DNA of 64,000 nt, taken from NCBI GenBank assembly GCA_951812715.1, contig OX638323.1, forward strand, positions 2,956,577-3,020,576, written 5' to 3'. The position numbers were made by a program, and so were the translations under genes. This document shows positions 9,689-19,752 of this stretch, one piece after another (within the stretch, counting starts at the first letter, position 1; every line of letters begins with the position of its first letter). The notes beneath the pieces are model-generated. The model worked only from the letters and a program-made list of their open reading frames with translations. It was not told the DNA's origin and searched no databases. This stretch comes from an uncultured Pseudohongiella sp. (GTDB taxonomy: Bacteria; Pseudomonadota; Gammaproteobacteria; Pseudomonadales; Pseudohongiellaceae).

Positions 9689-10819
9689 ATGATGCCGTCA
9701 TCAAGACCAGGATCGATTTTTGCTGTGTTACTGCTGTTCGCTGCAAGCAGCAATGTGATCGCCCAGGAAGATGATTTCGTCTTCTATTCCGAACTCGCCC
9801 GTGACTGGTATGAGGCGGGTTCGTACTTCGAATGGCGATCAACCACGACAAACAACAACGGCGCCGCGGTCAAGGTGCATTACCGCACGTTCGGCGATCC
9901 TTCGGACCCTAAACTCCTGCTGGTGCACGGCTATCCGCGCTCCAGCTTCGACTACGAAGAATTGATCGTCCATCTGCGGGAAGACTATTTCATCGCCACC
10001 CTCGACTTCCCCGGCTTCGGCTTCTCCGACAAGCCTCAGACTGATTATTCCTACATGCTCGAAGACGATGCCAGATTGCTCGATCACTTTGTGCGGGAGA
10101 TAGTTGAATTCGATGACTTCGCGATGTTCACTCATGACCGCGGCGTCAGCGTTGGTCTCGCCTTCCTCGGCCACTTTCTGGATGAAGACCGGCCCTATAC
10201 AATCAATTACCACTTTCTTTCCAATAGTGGCATGTTCCTGCCGCTGGCTAATCTCGTCCCCGGCCAGACTGTTCTGCTCGATCCCGTGCGCGGCCCCGCC
10301 GCCGCCGCGGAAGCGAAAGCTCGGCCGCGCCTGACCGAGGGCGATCCGGTGAGCGTCGCCTATGCCGACATGCAGGCTTTCAACGACGGCATCGGCGCCA
10401 GGCTGCATGTCGGCAAGTACCTGCTCGAACGTGCCGCTAACGAATATCGCTGGCTCGATAATCTGCCGCGAAGCCCAATCCCGGTCGCCTATGTCTGGGG
10501 CGCGCTGGACCCGGTCAATCCCTTGCGCATCGCGAATCACGTCTGGGCCAACTATCTCAACGATCGCGATGTGGAAAGTTCCTACTGGATCCTCCCCACG
10601 GCGAGCCATTATCCGCAGCGCGACCGTCCGGCCGAACTCGCCAAGATCGTCAAGCTTGCGCTATCCGGAGGAGTGCCGAATCAGGAAGAGGGTGACGATT
10701 TCATGTGGACCTGGAACCGCCAGCGAGCCGAGCACGACGCGATTTTCGTCGGTCATTCCATTATCAGGCAAATGAAATTCGAAGGCGCTGTGGAATATAC
10801 TCCGCAAGGGTACAAGTAA
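9689..10819 (+). CDS. exported alpha/beta hydrolase, epoxide hydrolase/dehalogenase-like
   Basis: 376 residues with an N-terminal signal peptide (hydrophobic IFAVLLLFAASSNVIAQ). The alpha/beta-hydrolase core shows the oxyanion motif HGYPRSS, the conserved DFPGFGFSDKP strand, the nucleophile elbow FTHDRGVSVG with Asp as the nucleophile, and a late His in TASHYPQRDRP. Asp nucleophiles are typical of epoxide hydrolases and haloalkane dehalogenases. The exact substrate cannot be read. The start has a strong GAGGAGG ribosome site. The gene stands alone between unrelated neighbours. Confidence 0.82.
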   Translation: MMPSSRPGSIFAVLLLFAASSNVIAQEDDFVFYSELARDWYEAGSYFEWRSTTTNNNGAAVKVHYRTFGDPSDPKLLLVHGYPRSSFDYEELIVHLREDYFIATLDFPGFGFSDKPQTDYSYMLEDDARLLDHFVREIVEFDDFAMFTHDRGVSVGLAFLGHFLDEDRPYTINYHFLSNSGMFLPLANLVPGQTVLLDPVRGPAAAAEAKARPRLTEGDPVSVAYADMQAFNDGIGARLHVGKYLLERAANEYRWLDNLPRSPIPVAYVWGALDPVNPLRIANHVWANYLNDRDVESSYWILPTASHYPQRDRPAELAKIVKLALSGGVPNQEEGDDFMWTWNRQRAEHDAIFVGHSIIRQMKFEGAVEYTPQGYK

Positions 10820-10877
10820 AATTGATTGACCGTGAAACCTGATACGTTTTAGATGCCAGTAATTTTGAGTTATCGGG

Positions 10878-11375
10878 ATGAAGTACAAAATTTCTTACGC
10901 GAAGTCCGAAATTGTTGCCTGGGTGTTTTTGTTAGCCATTTACTTCTTGCTTTCTCGCTCAGATTCTGACTTGTCTTGGCGTACACCGGAACCGAGTGAG
11001 AGATATGGCGTGTATGGATACGAATCCCGGTGGCAACCATTGGTAGAAACTTTCGACTTATCGGAAGATGATAAGCTGGCAGTTCGGGAGCTTTTTCTGG
11101 ATTATGAGGGCTACAATAGCGCAATAAGTGACTTATACCATGCGCGACATATCTCGGGGCTGGAATACTCGGAGCAAACAATGTCCATGGAAGAATTTCT
11201 GAACGACTATCTTTCCGCATACCTTGCATCAATTCAGCTTGAAATGGTGGCTGTCTACGAGCAAGCCTATGAGAGTGAATTAAGGCGGCGGCTCGACGAA
11301 GAACCGCCGGACACATGGAGTGAAAATATATTTCCTGAAATTTGCGGTGAGCTTGGCATCTGCCCGCAACCATGA
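10878..11375 (+). CDS. hypothetical protein with N-terminal membrane anchor
   Basis: 165 residues, family not recognised. One hydrophobic segment (about 12-27, IVAWVFLLAIYFLL) is followed by an acidic, helical domain on the periplasmic side. The frame uses ordinary codons but is less GC-rich than its neighbours. An antisense frame covers almost the same stretch; the plus frame was preferred for its clear anchor plus soluble-domain layout. Confidence 0.5.
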   Translation: MKYKISYAKSEIVAWVFLLAIYFLLSRSDSDLSWRTPEPSERYGVYGYESRWQPLVETFDLSEDDKLAVRELFLDYEGYNSAISDLYHARHISGLEYSEQTMSMEEFLNDYLSAYLASIQLEMVAVYEQAYESELRRRLDEEPPDTWSENIFPEICGELGICPQP

Positions 11376-11681
11376 ATGACGATCACTGACAACCTGCATA
11401 ATCTGACAGTACTCGTTATATTTCGGAGGATTCTTCTGTGGATTCGTGAGACTCCGGATCTTCGTCGGAATTGAATGAGAACTGAATCGTGGAAAGAATT
11501 ACGCTTGGCAGATGCATTCGGGCGCATTGAGCGCTCAGCAATTCCCGCCAATACGGCCAAACGTGAAAACTGATGTTTTTTAAGGCGGAATTCCTCAATG
11601 CACTTTTGACATCCGCCTATCGTCCAATGAACTTGACCGAATCTGATAAGAAAAACATTTAGGGCATTCGGGGCTGTATCG
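11376..11681. other. intergenic, no gene supported
   Basis: About 306 bases, more AT-rich than the flanks. Only short frames without ribosome sites are present, e.g. an antisense one at 11416-11598. No RNA gene or terminator of convincing strength was seen. Confidence 0.5.
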
Positions 11682-12665
11682 TCAAGTTTGCGCCAATGCG
11701 CCATACGCCCCGGCTTCCAGCCTCGGCCCGAAGCGACTCACGACCTCTCCGGCCGCGCGGCTTGCCAGTCTGCCGGATTCGGCGAAGCTTCGACCGTTTG
11801 TCAGCCCGTAGAGAAATCCGCCGGCGAATGCGTCTCCGGCGCCGGTGGTGTCCACGGCGCTTACCTTGTGAGCGTCGATCTCTACAAAATAGTTGCCATC
11901 GAAAAGAACCGATCCCTTCGCGCCTTTGGTGACGACAAATCGTTTGGCCACGGACCGCAACGCGACGCAGGCCTGGCCCAAATCCGCGGTTCCGGTCCAC
12001 AAGCACGCTTCCTGCTCATTGCAGAACAACAGGTCCAAGCTCCCACCCAGCATTTCCTTCATTTGCTCGGGAAAGATTTCGAGCAGCGAAGGATCGGAAA
12101 AGGACAGGGCGGTTTTGACCCTGTTGGTCTCCGCGAACTTGCGCAGTTCCATTGCGGCCGCTCGACCGCTGTCGGAACTGACCAGGTATCCCTCGATATA
12201 GACGTATCGCGAGCGCCGCACGGCGTCGAAGTCGAGATCGGCCGGAGACAGAAATTCGGATGCGCCGAGGAAGGTGTACATGGTGCGTTCGGCGTCGGAA
12301 CTGATCATTATGAGGCAGCGGCCAGTTTCGACATTGTGGAGGTCGCCACGGGTCTGGATGTTGTGCTCGCCAAGCTCGCGCAAGTAGAAATTGCCGGCCT
12401 CGTCGTCGGCGACTTTACAGGACAGGAAAGTCCGGCCGCCAAAATTGCTGATCGCGTACAGCGAGTTGGCAACCGAGCCGCCGCCCATCATCTTGCGCAT
12501 ATTTCCTCTTGCGCGCAGCGCCGCGATAACTTCCTGCTGTCGCTCGTGGCTGACCAGGGTCATCACGCCGCGGCGGATGCCATGAACAGGAAAAAAGTTG
12601 TCCTCGACCTCGTATTCGATGTCGACCAGGGCGTTGCCTACGCCGTATACGTCAATCTGTTGCAT
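11682..12665 (-). CDS. PfkB-family sugar/nucleoside kinase, probably adenosine kinase
   Basis: 327 residues of the ribokinase (PfkB) fold. The N-terminus GVGNALVDIEYEVEDNF and the glycine-rich GGSVANSLYAISNFGG match the substrate-binding first signature. The C-terminal DTTGAGDAFAGGFLYGL is the second PfkB signature and holds the catalytic Asp and anion hole. The N-terminal form is typical of bacterial adenosine-kinase-like proteins, which phosphorylate adenosine to AMP. An AAGGA ribosome site precedes the ATG. It starts 7 bases after hemL, so the two are co-transcribed. Confidence 0.85.
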   Translation of the reverse strand: MQQIDVYGVGNALVDIEYEVEDNFFPVHGIRRGVMTLVSHERQQEVIAALRARGNMRKMMGGGSVANSLYAISNFGGRTFLSCKVADDEAGNFYLRELGEHNIQTRGDLHNVETGRCLIMISSDAERTMYTFLGASEFLSPADLDFDAVRRSRYVYIEGYLVSSDSGRAAAMELRKFAETNRVKTALSFSDPSLLEIFPEQMKEMLGGSLDLLFCNEQEACLWTGTADLGQACVALRSVAKRFVVTKGAKGSVLFDGNYFVEIDAHKVSAVDTTGAGDAFAGGFLYGLTNGRSFAESGRLASRAAGEVVSRFGPRLEAGAYGALAQT

Positions 12666-12672
12666 GGTTTCC

Positions 12673-13965
12673 TTATGCGCCGATTCCGGCGAAGGCTTTT
12701 TCGGCGGCCGCCAGGGTCAGTTCGATTTCGCGCTCGCCGTGGGCCGAGGAGATGAATCCGGCTTCGAAAGCAGACGGAGCGAGATAAACGCCGTTATCGA
12801 GCATACCGTGGAAGAAGGCGCGGAAATGTTCGATGTCGCAGGCCATGACCTGCTCGAACGCGTGGATGGTCTTTTCCTCGCTGAAGAAGAGCCCGAACAT
12901 GGCGCCGGACTGACTGGTCGTGAAGGGCACTGACGCGGCCGCGGCAAGACCGCGCAGTTCCGCCAGCATGTTTTCGGCGCGTTGTTGCAGAGAATCGTGG
13001 AATCCGGTCGTCGCTATCACCTTCAGTGTCGCCAATCCGGCCGCGACCGCTAGCGGATTGCCGGCCAGCGTACCGGCCTGGTACACCGATCCTTCCGGCG
13101 CGATGTGGGACATGATGTCCCGGCGCCCGCCGAAAGCGCCGACGGGCAGGCCGCCCCCGATGACCTTGCCGAGCGTCGTTAGGTCGGGTCTGATGCCGTA
13201 AATCGATTGCGCTCCGCCGAGCGCGACCCGGAATCCGGTCATGACTTCATCGAATATCAGCAATGATCCGTGTTCATCGCAAAGCGAACGAATTTGAGAA
13301 AGAATCCGTGCTTGAGCAGGGACGCAATTCATGTTTCCGGCAACCGGCTCAATAATGACGCAGGCCGTGTTTTCGCCATTGACGGCGAAATACTCGTCGA
13401 GTGCGGCGATGTCGTTATAAGGAAGAACATGGGTCAATCCGGAGTAGCCTTCGGGCACTCCAGAAGAATCCGGCGCGCCCAGCGTAAGCGCGCCGGAGCC
13501 GGCCTTGACCAGTAATCCATCAACATGACCGTGATAGCAGCCTTCGAATTTCACCACTACGTCGCGGCCGGTAAATCCGCGCGCCAGACGGATGGCGCTC
13601 ATGGTCGCTTCGGTGCCTGAGGTAACCAGTCGCAGTCGTTCGATGGAAGGTACGAGCCGGCAGACTTCTTCAGCGAGTCGCACTTCGGCCGCGGTTGAAG
13701 CGCCATAGCCAAGGCCTTTTTCCAATTGCCGCTGCAAGGCCTCGATGACTGCCGGGTGGCGGTGACCGAGTATCAGCGGCCCCCAGGCTCCGACATAGTC
13801 GATAAACTGGTTGCCGTCTACATCGGTAAGCCAGGCGCCATCGCCGGACGCGAAGAACAGCGGTTCGCCGCCGACGCTCCGAAAAGCGCGCACCGGCGAA
13901 TTTACCCCGCCCGGAATAACCTGCTTCGCTTCCTCAAATAGTCGTGCCGATCTCCGCCTGCTCAT
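12673..13965 (-). CDS. hemL: glutamate-1-semialdehyde 2,1-aminomutase
   Basis: PLP-dependent enzyme converting glutamate-1-semialdehyde to 5-aminolevulinate, the first tetrapyrrole precursor in the C5 pathway. The 430-residue protein begins [20 protein letters not shown] and contains [12 protein letters not shown], the substrate region [28 protein letters not shown] with the PLP-contacting Asp, and the lysine segment [17 protein letters not shown]. The frame is open farther upstream, but the ATG at 13965 gives the usual family start. The gene is followed 7 bases later by the adenosine-kinase-like gene. Confidence 0.96.
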   Translation of the reverse strand: MSRRRSARLFEEAKQVIPGGVNSPVRAFRSVGGEPLFFASGDGAWLTDVDGNQFIDYVGAWGPLILGHRHPAVIEALQRQLEKGLGYGASTAAEVRLAEEVCRLVPSIERLRLVTSGTEATMSAIRLARGFTGRDVVVKFEGCYHGHVDGLLVKAGSGALTLGAPDSSGVPEGYSGLTHVLPYNDIAALDEYFAVNGENTACVIIEPVAGNMNCVPAQARILSQIRSLCDEHGSLLIFDEVMTGFRVALGGAQSIYGIRPDLTTLGKVIGGGLPVGAFGGRRDIMSHIAPEGSVYQAGTLAGNPLAVAAGLATLKVIATTGFHDSLQQRAENMLAELRGLAAAASVPFTTSQSGAMFGLFFSEEKTIHAFEQVMACDIEHFRAFFHGMLDNGVYLAPSAFEAGFISSAHGEREIELTLAAAEKAFAGIGA

Positions 13966-14103
13966 TCGCGCTCCACCACTGTTCGCCGGGGCAGATGGTA
14001 GACAATCCGGAGCGTGAGGGAAACCGGGTGCGGAAACTGCAATTTGCGAGCGGTATAATGTAATCTGTCCGGTCGAACCATCAGCTATGGCGGAGACTTC
14101 CCG

Positions 14104-15312
14104 ATGAAGAAAGTCCTGTTGTTTTCGATAGCGCCCGCTCTGCTCGCGTTCCTGCAGCCGGCCCTGGGCCAGCGGCCCGCGCCGACTCCATTGCCCGAAG
14201 GCGTCGGCAAGGAACTGGTGCGGCAACATTGTTCATCCTGTCATACGACCGCCACCATCACCCGCGCCGCCGGCTACAGTACGCCGGGGGAATGGCGCCG
14301 GGTCATGGCGACCATGATGGAATTGCCCAACGCCCAGGCAAACACCATGGCCGAATATCTGGCCGAAAATTTTCCGGAAGACGTATCGCGCCGGCCCAAT
14401 CTGATTGCCGGCGATACCGAGATTGAAATTATCGAATGGACCGTTCCAACGTTGGGTCAGCGTTCGCGTGACCCGGCGGAAGCGCCGGACGGTTCGATCT
14501 GGTGGACCGGCATGTGGGCATCGCTGGCGGGACGGCTCGATCCCGAAACCGGCGAGATGGAAGAGTTCCGCCTGCCGCCGACCGCGCGGCCCCACACCAT
14601 AGTGCCCGATGCCGACGGCAATATCTGGTACACCGGCAACAGCAACGCGACTATCGGCATGCTCGACCCAAACACCGGATTGGTGACCGAATACCAGACC
14701 GAGGCGCGTGATCCGCACTCCGCGGTTTGGCATCCCAACGGCAATCTGTATTTCACCGCCCAGGGCGCCGCCGTGCTTGGCCGCCTAAATCCAGATACCG
14801 GCGAGATCACCGAAATGCCAACCGAACCGCGGCCTTACGGCATACAGGTGGATTCGAAGGGAACTGTTTGGGTAGCGTACAATGGCGCCAACAAGATCGG
14901 CGCCCTCGACCCGGACAGCATGGAAGTGCGCTATTACGAAGTTCCGGACAACCGCACCCGCATCCGCCGTCTGGGGCTGGACAGCAATAATATTGTCTGG
15001 TTCGTGAACTCCACCATGGGCAAGATCGGACGCCTCGACCCTGAAACCGGCGAAATCCGGCAATGGGATTCACCGAGCGGCCCGGATTCGCATCCTTACG
15101 CGCTGGCGGTGATCGACGACGTCATTTGGTACAACGAATCCGGCAAGCGCCCGGACGCCTTGGTGCGCTTCAACCCGCGCACCGAGACTTTCCAGAGTTG
15201 GGCGATTCCCTCCGGCGTCGGCATCGTGCGCCACGTTTGGGTAACCGAGGACAAGAATCTGCTGATTCACCAGAGCAGTTCCAATCAGATCGGCCTGGTA
15301 AAGATCAACTAA
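14104..15312 (+). CDS. exported heme-c domain fused to a virginiamycin-B-lyase-like beta-propeller
   Basis: 402 residues with a signal peptide ([21 protein letters not shown]). Residues about 38-100 form a small cytochrome c domain with the heme motif CSSCH and Met residues nearby (VMATMMELP) that could be the axial ligand. From about residue 115 to the end there are repeated propeller blades of the streptogramin-lyase (Vgb) type, e.g. [39 protein letters not shown] and [13 protein letters not shown]. Such fusions are seen in exported proteins of environmental bacteria and their substrate is unknown. A GGAG-type ribosome site precedes the start. A GFA gene follows after 9 bases, implying one transcript. 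Confidence 0.85.
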   Translation: MKKVLLFSIAPALLAFLQPALGQRPAPTPLPEGVGKELVRQHCSSCHTTATITRAAGYSTPGEWRRVMATMMELPNAQANTMAEYLAENFPEDVSRRPNLIAGDTEIEIIEWTVPTLGQRSRDPAEAPDGSIWWTGMWASLAGRLDPETGEMEEFRLPPTARPHTIVPDADGNIWYTGNSNATIGMLDPNTGLVTEYQTEARDPHSAVWHPNGNLYFTAQGAAVLGRLNPDTGEITEMPTEPRPYGIQVDSKGTVWVAYNGANKIGALDPDSMEVRYYEVPDNRTRIRRLGLDSNNIVWFVNSTMGKIGRLDPETGEIRQWDSPSGPDSHPYALAVIDDVIWYNESGKRPDALVRFNPRTETFQSWAIPSGVGIVRHVWVTEDKNLLIHQSSSNQIGLVKIN

Positions 15313-15321
15313 GGAGCGGCT

Positions 15322-15747
15322 ATGAACCAACAGGACAAAACCGGGCAGTGTCTTTGCGGAGCGGTGAAATATGAAGGTCTTGGCAAGCGGGGCCGGGTGC
15401 ATGTTTGTCACTGCGGAGATTGCATTGGCTGGACTGGCGGCCCGCTGATGGCTGTGCAATTCGCGCAAGGTGTGGCGGTTTCCGACCCCGCCGCGGTGAA
15501 TTGGTACAAGAGCTCTGCTAGGGCTGAGCGCGGGTCATGCAAAATCTGTGGCTCGGCCCTGTTCTGGCGGCTGCGGAGCGATCACAACATGGTGGCCGTG
15601 ACCGCGGGCAGTCTTGATCGGATCGACGCGCTCGGAGCGATCGAGGAACATATCTATATCGACAAGAAGCCACCCTGGTACGAATTCTCGGATGATGCCC
15701 CGCGCCTGACCGGTGCGGAATTCTTCGCGCGCCTGCAAGAACAGTAG
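15322..15747 (+). CDS. GFA/CENP-V (DUF636) family zinc protein
   Basis: 141 residues with the zinc-binding cysteines of the glutathione-dependent formaldehyde-activating family: GQCLCGAVKYEG, VHVCHCGDC and GSCKICGSALFWR. Members bind two zinc ions; some bind glutathione-formaldehyde adducts, but most have no proven substrate. It follows the cytochrome/propeller gene by 9 bases with its own AAGGAG ribosome site. Confidence 0.88.
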   Translation: MNQQDKTGQCLCGAVKYEGLGKRGRVHVCHCGDCIGWTGGPLMAVQFAQGVAVSDPAAVNWYKSSARAERGSCKICGSALFWRLRSDHNMVAVTAGSLDRIDALGAIEEHIYIDKKPPWYEFSDDAPRLTGAEFFARLQEQ

Positions 15748-15773
15748 TCCGAGAAATTTGACATGACGGACTA

Positions 15774-16190
15774 TCAATCCTGCTCGCCCTCAATCTGATC
15801 CATTCTATTTTCAAGACTGGCGACCTTGGTTTCGACCCGCACCATTCGTTCCCGCAGGTCGGCGATATCAGCTCGAATCTGAGCGCGCTCTTCCCTCGCC
15901 TCCGCGAACTGCTGATCGATACGCTCGAACCGCTCGTCAATGCGCGCGAACTGCTGGTCAATGCGCTCGAACCGCTGGTCAATGCGCTCGAACTGCTGGT
16001 CAATGCGCTCGAACTGCTGGTCAATGCGCTCGAACTGCTGGTCAATGCGCTCGAACTGCTGCGCCACTAGCTCGAATTGCCGATTCATGTTGGCGTACAT
16101 CGTGCCCGTAGTGCCAATGACGCCGATCAGCAACAAAGTGGGCATGGTAGCCTTTGCCATTGAAATCGTGGTTTCCAGGTTTGCCTCCAT
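15774..16190 (-). CDS. membrane-anchored heptad-repeat coiled-coil protein
   Basis: 138 residues. A hydrophobic segment (about 14-32, TMPTLLLIGVIGTTGTMYA) is followed by at least eight tandem heptads of the form FERIDQQ, encoded by near-identical 21-base units. A charged helix then ends LENRMDQIEGEQD. Such perfect heptads predict a long parallel coiled coil. The ATG at 16190 was chosen because GGAGG lies just upstream; a longer frame to 16253 lacks this. The family is not recognised. Confidence 0.7.
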   Translation of the reverse strand: MEANLETTISMAKATMPTLLLIGVIGTTGTMYANMNRQFELVAQQFERIDQQFERIDQQFERIDQQFERIDQRFERIDQQFARIDERFERIDQQFAEAREERAQIRADIADLRERMVRVETKVASLENRMDQIEGEQD

Positions 16191-16317
16191 CTCTCTCTCC
16201 TCCGCTATTCCCTGGCGCCCCCAAAATGCATGAGGGCTTTCGTTGACGGTCATTATAGGAAAGGAAATTTCGCGACAAGAAATTTTCGGCGAAAATAATT
16301 TATCGGTGACCTGTCTT

Positions 16318-17814
16318 TCAGATATCCATCATCCGATCGATATCCCACGCCAGCTTGGGCTGCGGTGTGGCGAATGACACGGCGAAGAACAGCACCAGCG
16401 AAGTGACGAAGGCGGCGAGGCCGCCGGATATGCCCCAGGGCAGGGTGATGCCGGCAAGCTGGACGACGAAATTGATCAGCAGCGCGCTGGTGACGGCCGC
16501 TACCGCGCCCGCGGTGGTGGCGCGCTTCCAGTTCAGGCCGATGGCGAGCACCGGGAACAGCGAGGCGGCGAAGGTGCTCCAGCCGAACGCGCCGAGCAAG
16601 GCAACGAGGGTGGCGTCGCGATAGTAGGAGAACAGGGCGAAGCCGGCGGCGACCACGGCCAGGATCACGGTGACTACCCGCGCCCAGAACAGTTCATTGT
16701 TCACCGGCCGGTTGCGCAAGGCACGGGGGATATCGTGAATAATCGCCGCGGCGCCTATATTGAGGAAAGCGTCGGAGGTGGACATGATCGCCGCGAACAG
16801 AGCGGCGAAGACGATTCCTGCCAGCAGGGGATTGGCGAACATTGCCAGGAAAGTCGACGCGGCATCGTCGGGTTGCGCCAGAGGTTCCGCTCCGCCGCCA
16901 ACTACTGCCGCACGCATCACCAGGCCGATCGAGATCCACAACAGCGCGGAGACAATATAGCCGAGCAGCGACAATGGCAGGACGGCGCGGTTGTCGGCCA
17001 GCTTCTTGTTCATCATCATCTTGGTAACGATGTGGGGCTGGCCAGCCAGACCGATGCCAAACACGAAGAACCAGCCTACCGAAGTGACGATGCCGGCGGC
17101 GCCGAAAGGCATCATCGATTCGCTGTCGTCGGCGAGCACGATTTCGCTTGCTTCGCGCAGGCCGCCGTCGAATGCCTGCATGGCGGTGATCAGGATCAGG
17201 AAGCCGGCGACCATCATCACCAGGCCTTGCAGCACGTCGGTATAGACCGAAGCGATAACGCCGCCGGTGACGCAGTAGAACACCAGCACCGTGGAAGAGA
17301 GAACGACGCAACCAAGCAGGCTGATATCGGCGAACATCTCGGTATCGGCAAGGATCGCTTGCATGACCACCGACATCGCCAGGATCTGGGTCGCAAGATA
17401 ACCAAGCACGCCCAGCACAATGGTGATAGCCACCAGCAAGCGCGCGAGTTCGCTGCCATAGCGCGCCGCGATCACATCGGGAATCGACATGCAGCCGCGC
17501 AATTCAGCGATCATGCGGATGCGCTTGGCGACGAGAAAGAAGCCGAGGCCGAACGCAGTGGCTGAGATCACCACCATCCAGAACGAACTGACGCCCACCG
17601 AATAGACCAGCCCTGGCCCACCGACGAAGCCGAAACCGCTCAACGTGCTCGCGAAAACCGCGAGGGAAACGACAATGGGTCCGAGAGAGCGGCCGGCGAT
17701 GAAGAAATCGCCCGCATTGCGCGTGCGGCCCATGCTCCACAGGCCGATCGTCACGCAAAGCGCCATGTAAAGGACGATGGCGCCGAGGATGATCTCCTGC
17801 CGATATGCCTCCAT
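16318..17814 (-). CDS. sodium:solute symporter (SSS family)
   Basis: 498 residues with about 13 membrane helices. Family hallmarks are present: an early GRTRNAGDFFIAGRSLG segment, an unwound first core helix (ASTLSGFGFVGGPGLVY), and the SDAFLNIGAAAI stretch in the helix contributing to the sodium site. Transport of an organic solute with Na+ is expected; the substrate (e.g. proline, acetate, pantothenate) cannot be told. It lies 6 bases after a small membrane-protein gene, so the two probably form an operon, as for many SSS transporters with a short helper. Confidence 0.9.
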   Translation of the reverse strand: MEAYRQEIILGAIVLYMALCVTIGLWSMGRTRNAGDFFIAGRSLGPIVVSLAVFASTLSGFGFVGGPGLVYSVGVSSFWMVVISATAFGLGFFLVAKRIRMIAELRGCMSIPDVIAARYGSELARLLVAITIVLGVLGYLATQILAMSVVMQAILADTEMFADISLLGCVVLSSTVLVFYCVTGGVIASVYTDVLQGLVMMVAGFLILITAMQAFDGGLREASEIVLADDSESMMPFGAAGIVTSVGWFFVFGIGLAGQPHIVTKMMMNKKLADNRAVLPLSLLGYIVSALLWISIGLVMRAAVVGGGAEPLAQPDDAASTFLAMFANPLLAGIVFAALFAAIMSTSDAFLNIGAAAIIHDIPRALRNRPVNNELFWARVVTVILAVVAAGFALFSYYRDATLVALLGAFGWSTFAASLFPVLAIGLNWKRATTAGAVAAVTSALLINFVVQLAGITLPWGISGGLAAFVTSLVLFFAVSFATPQPKLAWDIDRMMDI

Positions 17815-17820
17815 GCGATC

Positions 17821-18351
17821 TTACTCTCGTGATTCCCTGAATTCCTGCAACAATTCCTCGAAACGCCGCTCGTCTTCTTCGCTTAATACGTAACGCCTGA
17901 AGCCGGCGCTATATACCGCGATCAGCAAGACGCCCGCGAACCAAATACCATAGATTTGCCAGGCCGTTGCCGTGGGGAAACCCAGCAACCAGCCGGTTTC
18001 GCCCGATTCGAGAAAAACCTGGTGCTGCCAATAAATTTGCCGCCAGACCAGCATATTGACCGCGAATGTCAGCGCCATCCAGCCAAGGAATACCGAAGTG
18101 CGTTTGGCGCGGTTGACGCTGAGTACGCAGAGCAGAATCGTAAATAGCAACAACAGGCTATGGAACGCAAAGGCGTAGCCGCCGACAGTCTCGAGCCGCG
18201 CGGCGCCATCGCCGCCGGCCTGCATGGCGGCGATTTCGGCGTGAGAGACGCCGGCGGCGTTCGCGGGCGCCTCGGCGAATCCAATAAGCAGCAATAGCGC
18301 CGCCATTGCAAGCACAACGGCGAAAATTACAGCAACGAGAGTTCGATCCAC
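17821..18351 (-). CDS. four-helix membrane protein paired with the SSS symporter
   Basis: 176 residues with hydrophobic segments near 7-27, 60-80, 88-105 and 132-152, and a charged C-terminal tail (EEDERRFEELLQEFRESRE). It begins with GTG at 18351, with GGAG nine bases upstream. The gene ends 6 bases before the symporter start. No named family is recognised. A helper or regulatory role for the transporter is inferred from position only. Confidence 0.7.
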   Translation of the reverse strand: MDRTLVAVIFAVVLAMAALLLLIGFAEAPANAAGVSHAEIAAMQAGGDGAARLETVGGYAFAFHSLLLLFTILLCVLSVNRAKRTSVFLGWMALTFAVNMLVWRQIYWQHQVFLESGETGWLLGFPTATAWQIYGIWFAGVLLIAVYSAGFRRYVLSEEDERRFEELLQEFRESRE

Positions 18352-18535
18352 GATCCGATTCTCCGGTCACGTGAGTGCGGGCAGCTTAACCGGGGGCCGG
18401 ATTCGGGTAAAGCGCGGCAAGTCTCCCGGGTAATGTTGTCGTCGGTTGATCTTGACAAGGCGCAAGCCACGGTCCATTTTTGTGGCGCTCAACTCAACCC
18501 ATGGTCAGCGATTCACAGCTTCTTCGAGGTGAACA

Positions 18536-19696
18536 ATGAAAATGATGACTCAGTCCGGCCGCGCAGCCGGTATCGTGTGCAAGGCGGGAGCCGCGGTCAT
18601 GCTCGCATCGTTGCTGTCCGCTCCTGTTCTGGCTCAGCCCGGCGCCGTGTATCCGGCAGCTCATGCCGGCCAGCAGCCGATCAACAATCTGCCCAATCCC
18701 TACGAAACCCAGCGCAACTTCGGCACCTTGCCCGATGGTAGAAGCTGGGGTTCAGTGAGCGCCGTCAATATCGACATCGACGGCATACATGTTTGGGCCG
18801 GTGACCGCTGCGGCGCCAATTCCTGTGCGACTTCCGACGTCGATCCCATCGTCAAGCTCGATCCCAACGGCCGTGTGGCGCAAGCTTTCGGCGGCGGTCA
18901 GATCATCTGGCCTCATGGCATCGATGTGGATAGCGAAGGCAATGTCTGGATCGCCGATGCGCGCCTCGCCAACGACAATGAACTCGCGGAGAATCCCGAC
19001 GCCGCCAACCGCGGCAGCGCCGTACTCAAGTTCAGCCCCGAGGGCGAACTGTTGATGACCCTTGGCACTCCCGGTGAAATGGGCGATCCGCCGACGCATT
19101 TCACGCAGCCCAATGATGTGCTGGTGGCGCCCAACGGTAATATCTTCGTGGCCGAAACGCATAGCGCCCAGTTCCAGAACGAGCCTGGCCCCGACGCCAA
19201 GAGCCGCATTTCGATATTTGCTCCGGACGGATCCTTCATCCAGACCTTCGGTCAATGGGGTTTTGAAGACGGTGAGTTCCGTTCGCCGCACTCGCTGGCG
19301 ATGGACTCCCAGGGACGCTTGTTTGTAGCGGATCGAGGCAATAACCGAATCCAGATTTTCACCCAGGACGGCGAACACCTGGATACCTGGTACCAGTTCA
19401 GCCGCATAAGCGGGCTGTTCATCGATCGCGGTAATGACATGTTATACGCCATCGATTCTGAATCCGACCCAAATTACAACCCGGGCGGCTGGCGCAAGGG
19501 CCTGCGGGTTGGCAATGCGCGCAATGGCGAAGTGTTGTATTTCATTCCCGAACACGTATCCGAGCGATCCTCGGGCATGGGCGGAACTGGCGCCATGGGT
19601 GAAGGCGTCACCGCAGACAGCAACGGCAACGTCTACGCTGGAGAGGTCGGCCCCGTACAGGGCATGACCAAATTTGTGCCCAGACTGATACCCTGA
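18536..19696 (+). CDS. exported NHL-repeat beta-propeller protein
   Basis: 386 residues with a signal peptide (about 1-34, ending SAPVLAQ). The mature protein is made of NHL-type blades: WPHGIDVDSEGNVWIADA, TQPNDVLVAPNGNIFVAETH, SPHSLAMDSQGRLFVADRG followed by NRIQIF. The fold is that of the peptidyl-alpha-hydroxyglycine amidating lyase-like and NHL proteins, but catalytic assignment is not safe. A GAGGTG ribosome site precedes the start. A second protein of the same type lies at 26159. Confidence 0.82.
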   Translation: MKMMTQSGRAAGIVCKAGAAVMLASLLSAPVLAQPGAVYPAAHAGQQPINNLPNPYETQRNFGTLPDGRSWGSVSAVNIDIDGIHVWAGDRCGANSCATSDVDPIVKLDPNGRVAQAFGGGQIIWPHGIDVDSEGNVWIADARLANDNELAENPDAANRGSAVLKFSPEGELLMTLGTPGEMGDPPTHFTQPNDVLVAPNGNIFVAETHSAQFQNEPGPDAKSRISIFAPDGSFIQTFGQWGFEDGEFRSPHSLAMDSQGRLFVADRGNNRIQIFTQDGEHLDTWYQFSRISGLFIDRGNDMLYAIDSESDPNYNPGGWRKGLRVGNARNGEVLYFIPEHVSERSSGMGGTGAMGEGVTADSNGNVYAGEVGPVQGMTKFVPRLIP

Positions 19697-19752
19697 CGGT
19701 TCGCGGGCGCCGGTAAGGTGCCGGCGCCCTGTCTCATTTACATCGGATTATT

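Noticed and set aside
10870-11373. Minus-strand frame opposite the hypothetical protein at 10878
   Set aside because: It lacks a signal or domain and a ribosome site; the plus frame has a clear membrane anchor.
13966-14229. N-terminal extension of hemL
   Set aside because: The usual family start is at 13965, and the extension has unrelated low-quality sequence overlapping the next gene's promoter.
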